Assembly (NCBI GenBank): GCA_934716785.1
Contig: CAKUYM010000096.1
Coordinates: 1-12,952, forward strand
Source of the DNA: an uncultured Bacteroides sp.
Lineage (GTDB): Bacteria; Bacteroidota; Bacteroidia; Bacteroidales; Bacteroidaceae
DNA: 12,952 bases
Direction: 5' to 3'
The notes beneath the pieces were generated by a model, which worked only from the letters and a program-made list of their open reading frames with translations, was not told where the DNA came from and ran no database searches. Every line of letters starts with the position of its first letter. Within the stretch, counting starts at the first letter, position 1. This document shows positions 6,810-12,952 of the stretch, in pieces. The position numbers and the translations under genes are program-made.

Positions 6810-8114
6810 TTAGCGAACCGCTTTCACCTCTCCATTCTCAATTTTTAAATTCTTCAGCTCCATGAATCTCTTCAATGCTTCCAGATAGTAGTAGTCGGCG
6901 TAGTTCAACGGAGTGTCGATTTCAGAACCGTTGGGCAGTGAACCTACGGAGTGCATCAGGATGAATCCTTGGTTTTCGCCTACTTTTGCAAGATATGCAT
7001 CGCTTGACAAACTCTTCAGAATCTTTTCGGCATAGTCCAGATACTTCTTTCCGTCGGGAACCATTGTGCTCAATTCTATTAAAGCGGAAGCGGTGACGGA
7101 AGCGGCGGAAACGTCGCGCGGAGTCTCGTCTGTCACAGGAGCGTCATAATCCCAGTAAGGAATGGCATCGTCTGTCTTTACATGATCCATAATCATATCG
7201 GCTATCTTCACAGCGAAGTTCAGGAAAGTGCTGTCATTCGTTTCACGGAAACAAGCGGTGTAGCCATATACGGCCCATGCTTGTCCGCGTGCCCATGAGG
7301 AGTCGTCATTCTTGCCTTGGTGGGTCTGCTTGCGTTCAACTGTACCGTCATTATTGTAGCTCACTACATGCCAGCAAGTGTAGTCCGGACGGAAATGGTT
7401 GTGCATGGTAGTCAGGGCATGCTTGATGGCAACCTCTTTGTATTTGTTGTCGCCGGTCATTTTTGCTACATTGAACAGCAGGTCAAGGTTCATCATATTG
7501 TCAATGATTACCGGGAAGTTCCACGTACCGAAGTCCCATGAACGGATAGCGCCGATAGAGTCGTTGAAACGTCCGCAAAGGTTGTCGGCGGTCTCTCTCA
7601 TCACTGCCGCGATAGTGTCATTGGGCGCAAGGCGTTCTGCGTTGCCATAGCTGCAATTAACCATGAATCCCAAATCGTGTGTACCTTTATAATAGCGTAC
7701 CGGGTTCAGCAGATTGGTATATTGAATGGCTTCAGCTTTCAGCGTATCGTTTCCGGTCAGTTCGTATGCGTACCACAAAGAACCGGGGAAGAATCCGCTT
7801 GTCCAATCATAAACACCGCAAAGGCGACGCTTGCCTAATTGGTCGGCTGTCGGTTGTGCACGGAGCGAATCTTTGAATGTCAACGAATCTCTTTCCAACT
7901 GGCGGCAAAGAAAATCCATATCATAACTTGTGCGGATGGAGCGTGGAAGCATGCCTGTGCCGCTAACTTCCTCTGCCGAGAGTTGTAATTGTGCAGAAGC
8001 TACATCCAGTCCTTTTTTTATCCAACTGTAGTCTTCCTTGGGGGCTGTCTGGCACGATGCGAGTGCGATAGTAACCGAAGCAAAGAGAACAAGTTTCTTT
8101 TTCATGTTATTCAT
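6810..8114 (-). CDS. GH88 unsaturated glucuronyl hydrolase (lipoprotein)
   Basis: A 434-residue enzyme that removes the 4,5-unsaturated uronic acid from the non-reducing end of lyase-made oligosaccharides by vinyl-ether hydration. The N-terminus is lipidated (A-L-A-S-C, C21). Family landmarks are D-W-T-S-G-F-F-P-G (103-111), the catalytic pair D147 in T-H-D-L-G-F and D205 in D-N-M-M-N-L-D (equivalent to D88 and D149 of the Bacillus GL1 enzyme, from memory), and S-W-A-R-G-Q-A-W (273-280). The protein could equally start at the ATG at 8105 (MKKKLVLF); both give the same mature lipoprotein. It is the first gene of the left block, preceded by a 180-bp gap with a candidate promoter and repeats, and is followed by the PL12 lyase whose products it would process. 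GH88 enzymes differ in tolerance of sulfate on the substrate, which cannot be read here. Confidence 0.93.
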   Translation of the reverse strand: MNNMKKKLVLFASVTIALASCQTAPKEDYSWIKKGLDVASAQLQLSAEEVSGTGMLPRSIRTSYDMDFLCRQLERDSLTFKDSLRAQPTADQLGKRRLCGVYDWTSGFFPGSLWYAYELTGNDTLKAEAIQYTNLLNPVRYYKGTHDLGFMVNCSYGNAERLAPNDTIAAVMRETADNLCGRFNDSIGAIRSWDFGTWNFPVIIDNMMNLDLLFNVAKMTGDNKYKEVAIKHALTTMHNHFRPDYTCWHVVSYNNDGTVERKQTHQGKNDDSSWARGQAWAVYGYTACFRETNDSTFLNFAVKIADMIMDHVKTDDAIPYWDYDAPVTDETPRDVSAASVTASALIELSTMVPDGKKYLDYAEKILKSLSSDAYLAKVGENQGFILMHSVGSLPNGSEIDTPLNYADYYYLEALKRFMELKNLKIENGEVKAVR

Positions 8115-8150
8115 TTTAAGTGATTGTTTTTAGATATTTTGTAACTGATA

Positions 8151-8158
8151 CAAAAGTA
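8151..8158 (-). promoter_or_regulatory. Candidate Bacteroides -7 box upstream of GH88
   Basis: The minus strand reads TACTTTTG here, an exact fit to the Bacteroides -7 consensus TAnnTTTG. It would start transcription about 30 nt before the GH88 start codon. The -33 TTTG partner is not at the usual 19-21 bp spacing; the nearest TTTG (8185-8188) is 26 bp away, so the promoter would be weak alone and plausibly activator-dependent. The same TTTGTATCA string occurs twice on the minus strand (plus-strand 8146-8154 and 8180-8188), and the upstream copy forms a weaker -7-like AACATTTG. Confidence 0.5.
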
Positions 8159-8193
8159 GTTTAACTATTACAGTTTTAATGATACAAATGTTG

Positions 8194-8268
8194 AAAAGGA
8201 CATCGAAACAGATTTTTGACTATTAGTTTTGTTGAAAAAACTATTAATTTTGTCAAGAATGTCCTTTT
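8194..8268. repeat. 10-bp inverted repeat enclosing direct repeats upstream of GH88
   Basis: AAAAGGACAT (8194-8203) and ATGTCCTTTT (8259-8268) are perfect inverted arms 55 bp apart. They enclose the two 14-bp direct repeats. This could be operator architecture, or an extruding hairpin in the 3' part of the GH95 transcript. No gene lies between the arms. Confidence 0.6.
8219..8253 (-). promoter_or_regulatory. 21-bp-spaced direct repeats, possible regulator binding site
   Basis: ACTATTAGTTTTGT (8219-8232) and ACTATTAATTTTGT (8240-8253) match at 13 of 14 bases and are spaced 21 bp, two helical turns. A third partial copy of the core ACTATTA occurs at 8164-8170. They lie 61-95 bp upstream (in minus-strand terms) of the candidate -7 box. 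Direct repeats with two-turn spacing suit the AraC-type DNA-binding domain of hybrid two-component regulators that control many Bacteroides polysaccharide loci; no such regulator is in the window, so the link is an inference. Confidence 0.5.
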
Positions 8269-8269
8269 G

Positions 8270-8286
8270 AGGGGTGTATAACCCCT
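8270..8286 (-). terminator. GC-rich hairpin just after the GH95 stop, possible transcript end
   Basis: AGGGGT (8270-8275) pairs with ACCCCT (8281-8286) around a 5-nt loop, starting 8 bp after the GH95 stop codon in the minus direction. There is no U-run on the minus strand after it (CAAAAGG follows); the only T-run (8286-8289) is on the plus strand, where no gene ends. It may protect the 3' end of the right-block transcript or end it imperfectly, so separation of the two operons is only partly supported. Confidence 0.4.
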
Positions 8287-8294
8287 TTTCCCGG

Positions 8295-10730
8295 TCATTT
8301 GAATGCAATCTTTTTTCTTTCTCCTATATTAAAATGACTCTTTATTATTTGGTCTTTGTATTGGACATTTACAGTTTGTTTGTATGGGCTGGTGATGTAG
8401 GCAGCTACAATTTTTCCTTCCTTCCATTCCATATCTACGGTATATCCTCCTCTTGCTTTCAGCCCTTTTATACATCCTTTTTTCCATGTAGGCGGCAATG
8501 CCGGGAGTAAGTGGATATTTCCTTTATGACTTTGCAAAAGCATCTCGGCAATACCGGCGGTTGCTCCGAAATTGCCATCAATCTGAAAGGGGAGGGCATT
8601 TAATAAATTACGATATAATCCTCCTCGGTTTTCAGCTTTTATTTCAGGATTGATATAATTAATCAAGTTGGTTAATGCTTCATAAGATTTTGAAGCCTCG
8701 TATAAACGTGCCCATAGAGAAACTTTCCATGCCATGCTCCATCCTGTTGTTTTATTTCCGCGAATATCCAATGATTTTCGTGCTGCATTGAATATTTCCG
8801 GTGTATCATTTGTAATATCGCATCCTGGGTATAATCCGAAGAGGTGTGATACATGACGATGTTGCGGCTCGCTTTCTTTATATTCTTTATCCCATTCCAG
8901 TAGTTGCCCTTTACTACCGATTTGATATTTTCTTAGTTTATCTCTTTTTTTGATTAGTTCAGAGCGGAAATTCATGTCAGTCCGGAGTATGTCTGCAGCT
9001 TGAATCGTATTCGAAAATAAAGTACGGATGATGGCTATATCCATTGTACTTCCTTCGCAGACGGACGCCGGGGTATTGTCGGGCATAAGATAGGCATTTT
9101 CGGGAGAAGTGCTAACTGGGGTTACTAATTCTCCTTTACTGTTTTCAACTAACCATTCGGAACAGAAGGTTGCTGCACCTTTTAGTATCGGATAGTATTT
9201 CTTCAGGAAATCCACGTCTTTCGTAAATAAATAGTGTTCCCATATATGATTGCATAACCACGGACCGGACATATTCCAAAAGAACCAATATACAAACCCA
9301 TCTGATGGATATGCCTCTCTCCAGATTGATATATTGTGATGAATGGCCCAACCATTTAGGCCGTACATATTATGTGCAAGATCTTTTCCTTTATCAGCTA
9401 TTTCTTCGATTAAGTTGAATAACGGCTGATGACATTCCGATAGATTGGTGACTTCTGCCGGCCAATAGTTCATTTCCAGATTGATATTTAAGGTATATCC
9501 CGAATTCCATGGAGGTAGTATTTTGTCATTCCATAAACCTTGCAGGTTTAAGGGTTGTCCTTCATTTCGGGAACCGGCTATCATTAAATAGCGTCCAAAC
9601 TGAAACAGCTGTGTAAGCAATTCCTGATCCTCTTTCTCTTTGAATCTCTTTAGTCGTTCGTCTGTAGGCATCTTTTTTTGTTGTTCACTTGCCGGAAGAT
9701 TAAAAGATACACGGTTGAATAAAGATTGATAGTCAAGGATGTGTCTTCTTTTTAATTCTTTGTAGTTTTCTCCTTCGCAGACTTTCCGATAGTTAACGAT
9801 TTCTTGATGCGGATTCTTTCCTTCTTTGCTCGGACTTTTACTTGGCCCGTTATAGCTGGTGGCAGCATATAGCATGAGTGTGACTTCACTGCAATTCCGG
9901 GCTATGACCTGATGGTCTGAAATGGATAGTTGCCCGTCTTTATGACTCGGAAGGAGACATGCTTCAAAAAATGTTCCCTTTCCATCCATTTCGTCTCCAT
10001 AAATCACATGCTTCTTTTGTACAATCTGTCCTGCTGCATTAAAATATTCAGGATGTAAACGTTGGGTATTAAAGCGTTTCATGTGATCTGTGTCTCTCCG
10101 TTGGGCATGTGCCGGTGCCTGTCCTTTAAGATAAATGACTTGTGAATCGGATTCATAGTCTGCAGGATGTGGAGAATCTAAATAAGCGGTAAAGCTTAAA
10201 ACAGGTTTGGATGCTTTTAAATGTATTACAATAGCCTGCGCCGGATATGATGCAAAGACCTCTCTGCTTATCTTTACACCATTTTGCCTATAAGATGTTG
10301 TAACAACCGCACTTTTCATATCCAGTGAATGGATATAATCAGTTACGGCTTCTTTAGAATCAAAGTCTATGTATAAATCTCCGAAGGGTTGATAAGCTTC
10401 ATTAAGTCTGCCAATCCATTTTTTTTGCATGATATCTCCTGCTTCAGTATTTTTCCCCTCATTAAGCAATTGCCGTATATGGGTGAGATCTGGTACTATA
10501 TTTATGTCTTTAGGAGTTTCAGGCTCTCCGCTGTAAAGAGTATTTTCATTGAATTGTATTCTCTCTTTTCGGGGATCTCCAAAAATCATGGCTCCCATAC
10601 GTCCGTTTCCTACAGGCAATGCCTCTTCCCATGCTTTCGCCGGAGATTTATACCAAAGTGTCAGATTATTTTGGGCATTAAAATCTGTAGCACAAAGAAA
10701 AATAATAAATAATACTAATATCTTCTTCAT
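8295..10730 (-). CDS. GH95 family alpha-L-fucosidase / alpha-L-galactosidase
   Basis: An 811-residue exported inverting glycoside hydrolase with a Sec signal (about residues 1-20, ending N-A-Q). An N-terminal beta-domain (W-Y-x-S-P-A-K-A-W-E-E-A-L-P-V-G-N-G-R-M-G at 26-46) leads into the alpha/alpha barrel. Active-site residues known from Bifidobacterium AfcA are all in place: N415 and N417 in T-L-N-I-N-L-E-M-N-Y-W, E544 in S-P-E-N, and D718 in Q-I-D-G-N-F-G. H-R-H-V-S-H-L-F-G-L-Y-P-G lies at 624-636. Residue 413, two before the first asparagine, is threonine where AfcA has histidine, which leaves fucose versus L-galactose open. The start codon is 2 bp after the lyase stop, so the two are translationally coupled or nearly so. 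DNA is visibly richer in A+T than the left-block genes, hinting at a separate origin. GH95 membership is sure; the exact sugar and linkage are not. Confidence 0.92.
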   Translation of the reverse strand: MKKILVLFIIFLCATDFNAQNNLTLWYKSPAKAWEEALPVGNGRMGAMIFGDPRKERIQFNENTLYSGEPETPKDINIVPDLTHIRQLLNEGKNTEAGDIMQKKWIGRLNEAYQPFGDLYIDFDSKEAVTDYIHSLDMKSAVVTTSYRQNGVKISREVFASYPAQAIVIHLKASKPVLSFTAYLDSPHPADYESDSQVIYLKGQAPAHAQRRDTDHMKRFNTQRLHPEYFNAAGQIVQKKHVIYGDEMDGKGTFFEACLLPSHKDGQLSISDHQVIARNCSEVTLMLYAATSYNGPSKSPSKEGKNPHQEIVNYRKVCEGENYKELKRRHILDYQSLFNRVSFNLPASEQQKKMPTDERLKRFKEKEDQELLTQLFQFGRYLMIAGSRNEGQPLNLQGLWNDKILPPWNSGYTLNINLEMNYWPAEVTNLSECHQPLFNLIEEIADKGKDLAHNMYGLNGWAIHHNISIWREAYPSDGFVYWFFWNMSGPWLCNHIWEHYLFTKDVDFLKKYYPILKGAATFCSEWLVENSKGELVTPVSTSPENAYLMPDNTPASVCEGSTMDIAIIRTLFSNTIQAADILRTDMNFRSELIKKRDKLRKYQIGSKGQLLEWDKEYKESEPQHRHVSHLFGLYPGCDITNDTPEIFNAARKSLDIRGNKTTGWSMAWKVSLWARLYEASKSYEALTNLINYINPEIKAENRGGLYRNLLNALPFQIDGNFGATAGIAEMLLQSHKGNIHLLPALPPTWKKGCIKGLKARGGYTVDMEWKEGKIVAAYITSPYKQTVNVQYKDQIIKSHFNIGERKKIAFK

Positions 10731-10732
10731 AA

Positions 10733-12952
10733 TTAATTATCAATTTGGTGTAATAAAAGCGTATAATTTTCTCCTCGGATGGTAGAAATAGTTATATATG
10801 TTTTATCTTTTCCTCTATCTAATGCGACTTTAATTGTTTTCTGAGGGCATTCTACATTGTATAGCCCGTTGACAGTCAGTTGTGTATCATAAGTCTTTTC
10901 TTGCTGTATTACCTCTTCTTCTGTCAGCAGTCCCATATGTGCACGGGATGGCCGTCTCATATCCGGTTCACAAATAGAGAGTTTGAATGAGTTGTCTTTT
11001 TGCTTTTCCTGTATATAAGAAAGCGGGATATTCACTTGATAAATCAGTTGATTATCAAATGTTTTATGTGTGCTGAAAAGAGCGCCACACGTGATTCCTT
11101 TTATTTTATGGGTAACGATATGCGCATCATTATCTTGGGCTATTATTTCTATCGGACTATTGGCTGACAATAGTTGGCGGGCTAATGCTTTATTCTTTTT
11201 TTTAAGTATATAATAATGGTATTTTGCAGCTTCCGGTGCATTGCCGTGTTCTATGTAAGCTCGTGTATGAGAGCCTTCACAGAGAGTTCGTACTGCTCCT
11301 CCTTTTACTGCGTACATTAGTGAAGGATCCGTCAGAATATATCCTTCCGGTATTCTTTCTTCATTAGTATTCCTGCTGAACGACTGAAATAGAGTAGTGA
11401 CCGTTTGGTATCTTTTATCTTTAGTTTGGATGTCCGAACCCAAACAAAGTAAAAAGCCCTCAAATGCAAATACCGATTTGTTGGCGCGGAATGATTGATC
11501 GTATGTAATATCATGCATTCTGAAAGAGAACATGGCATTCTTGTCGGAAGCGTGTACGCCCGTTAGGAACGTTTCATCGGAGAAGTTGCGATGTCCTGAA
11601 CTTGAACCACCTTTATCTTGCAATACTTTATCTGGCAGAACCTTGGTTGTAGTTCCGGGAATGTAATTCCAGTCGAAGTCCGTCTCTCGTGGGTTGAAAG
11701 ATTTATATTTATTTTTTAAGTCAAAGTATTCTATCTGACCATATGAGAGATAACGTCCTTTGGTATTCTCTGTAGCAGAAGACTCGAAGTCCCATATATA
11801 ACGGCTGAATCCTTTTATGTTGAAATGAAACAGACTGTCTTTTGTAACGAGTAGTCCGGAGTAAGGCATAAACAGAGAACCGGTAACGGCTTTCTCTTTT
11901 GGGGTGGATGTTGACACCAGTTTGGTCAATAATTCTATTTCGCCTATGGTACTGGTATATGCCAAATTTGAGTTTACATTTTGAACATATTTTGTTATGG
12001 CTTGTTGGTGTTCCTTGGTTTCTATTATTCGTTTAAATGCTGCCGTTAACTCTTTATCCGGTTCATCCTTTGACAAAGCTACATAGGCAAACGCCGGTAG
12101 TAGTGTTTCCAAGATTTGCTGACCGTTAGGGAAACGTCCTACGGTTCCGGCAGGTACATTTAGTCCCGCACAGAAAAAACGGAATGTCAATAGACCTTGT
12201 TTTAAATTATACATGCTTGTCTCCGATAGGGCGTAAGGAGTATCATGCAGTAAATAAGCGATTAGTGAACCTGCATACAATGCATGCGGATAGTAAGCGC
12301 TATGGTATGGACCTCTGTGATGATAACCGGAAAAGTCAGCTTTGAATGTACCGAAAAAGCCCGGTGCTATGCTTAAAGCATTGTCTATATAGTTTTTAAA
12401 AGCCGTTAGTGCGACTTGTCGTTCTTGCTTGTCTTTTACTGATAATGCATATATTAGTTTGGGAATCGCCAGTGCGCGTAAATTATCTGCTATTTCTCCT
12501 GTATGTTCGGGAGTTTGGTAGCAGACGCCGAACATTGTAAACCAATACAATGTCTGGAGTTCCCGTTCGAATATATCAGACGGTAACTGCTCTTTTAATA
12601 AAAAGAATGAATGAAAATAGCCGGAACTGCGGAGTTTCTCAAAACATAATGTCCCCATTCCGCTACCATCCGCCCATCCTTGGTCATTGAACCAGTCGTA
12701 AATGTAAAGGGCTTTTTTCAGGCTTTGCTCGTTGTTGTTCTTGCGATAGTCTAAAGATAGGGGAAGCAATATTTTTTCATTGATGGCTCTGAATTTAGTG
12801 ACCGGTTGCCCTTCTATTATATCGGGAGCGCCCATTGGAAACAGAGGCTCTCCTTTGGGTGTATTATCTTTGTTATATTGTATTCTTATTTCTTTTGCAG
12901 CTTTCACCCCGTTATGGATAAAAATCTGTTCATTTTCTTTTCTTGATTTTTC
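10733..12952 (-). CDS. PL8-type chondroitin/hyaluronan lyase, 3' part (N-terminus outside the window)
   Basis: The last 739 codons are visible. The frame stays open to the right edge, reading E-K-S-R-K-E-N-E-Q-I-F-I-H-N-G before the GTG at 12907, so that GTG is not the true start. Family chondroitin ABC lyases are about 1000 residues, so the signal peptide, N-terminal sugar-binding domain and first helices are missing. Counting from the first visible residue, the catalytic-region match is G-Y-H-H-R-G-P-Y-H-S-A-Y-Y (H212 as the His501 equivalent of Proteus vulgaris ABC lyase I, Y216/Y220/Y221 as tyrosine candidates) followed by D-T-P-Y and R273 in V-G-R-F-P-N (Arg560 equivalent). N-Y-I-P-G-T-T-T (429-436) and F-R-A-N-K-S (488-493) mark the beta-sandwich domains. 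It would eliminate uronic-acid linkages in chondroitin, dermatan or hyaluronan, giving products for GH88. Specificity is not resolved; xanthan-lyase-like use is less likely given the similarity to ABC lyase. Confidence 0.85.
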   Translation of the reverse strand, partial: EKSRKENEQIFIHNGVKAAKEIRIQYNKDNTPKGEPLFPMGAPDIIEGQPVTKFRAINEKILLPLSLDYRKNNNEQSLKKALYIYDWFNDQGWADGSGMGTLCFEKLRSSGYFHSFFLLKEQLPSDIFERELQTLYWFTMFGVCYQTPEHTGEIADNLRALAIPKLIYALSVKDKQERQVALTAFKNYIDNALSIAPGFFGTFKADFSGYHHRGPYHSAYYPHALYAGSLIAYLLHDTPYALSETSMYNLKQGLLTFRFFCAGLNVPAGTVGRFPNGQQILETLLPAFAYVALSKDEPDKELTAAFKRIIETKEHQQAITKYVQNVNSNLAYTSTIGEIELLTKLVSTSTPKEKAVTGSLFMPYSGLLVTKDSLFHFNIKGFSRYIWDFESSATENTKGRYLSYGQIEYFDLKNKYKSFNPRETDFDWNYIPGTTTKVLPDKVLQDKGGSSSGHRNFSDETFLTGVHASDKNAMFSFRMHDITYDQSFRANKSVFAFEGFLLCLGSDIQTKDKRYQTVTTLFQSFSRNTNEERIPEGYILTDPSLMYAVKGGAVRTLCEGSHTRAYIEHGNAPEAAKYHYYILKKKNKALARQLLSANSPIEIIAQDNDAHIVTHKIKGITCGALFSTHKTFDNQLIYQVNIPLSYIQEKQKDNSFKLSICEPDMRRPSRAHMGLLTEEEVIQQEKTYDTQLTVNGLYNVECPQKTIKVALDRGKDKTYITISTIRGENYTLLLHQIDN

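Noticed and set aside
10733..12907. PL8 lyase as a complete 724-residue gene starting at GTG 12907
   Set aside because: The frame has no stop up to base 12952 and the family has several hundred more N-terminal residues, including the signal peptide; the GTG is internal.

Overview
The window looks like part of a polysaccharide utilisation locus (PUL) from a gut Bacteroides or a close relative. The reasons are the A-rich start contexts with little Shine-Dalgarno signal, a TAnnTTTG-type -7 box, periplasmic glycan enzymes with Sec signals or lipoboxes, and proteins that resemble the heparin/heparan sulfate (HS) PUL of Bacteroides thetaiotaomicron (BT4652-BT4675 region, from memory). Every supported gene is on the minus strand, so transcription runs from the right edge to the left edge. 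No RNA gene, insertion sequence or CRISPR array was seen.

Right block (12952 to 8295): two AT-rich genes 2 bp apart. They are the 3' part of a PL8-type chondroitin/hyaluronan lyase, which runs off the window, and a complete GH95 alpha-L-fucosidase/L-galactosidase-like enzyme. A hairpin follows the GH95 stop codon. A 180-bp AT-rich gap then carries a 21-bp-spaced direct repeat, an inverted repeat and a candidate promoter.

Left block (8114 to 1): six genes with a visibly higher GC content in the same orientation. In order of transcription they are a GH88 unsaturated glucuronyl hydrolase, a PL12 heparinase III-type lyase, an S1 (6-O-type) sulfatase, a PHP/DUF3604-like lipoprotein with a twin-arginine signal, a ROK sugar kinase, and the N-terminus of an MFS sugar permease. 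This forms a coherent pathway: lyase cleavage of HS in the periplasm, removal of the unsaturated uronic acid by GH88, desulfation of glucosamine, then import and phosphorylation of the monosaccharide. The gap before the sulfatase contains a strong 18-bp hairpin, which may set relative expression within the operon.

The main open questions are the role of the PHP/DUF3604-like protein in HS breakdown, and the purpose of the compositionally different PL8-GH95 pair placed directly upstream of the HS enzymes. In the B. thetaiotaomicron HS locus I recall susC/susD-type genes at that position. A fucosylated or galactosylated glycosaminoglycan is one possible target. No SusC/SusD pair, regulator, 2-O-sulfatase or recognised N-sulfatase lies inside this window.
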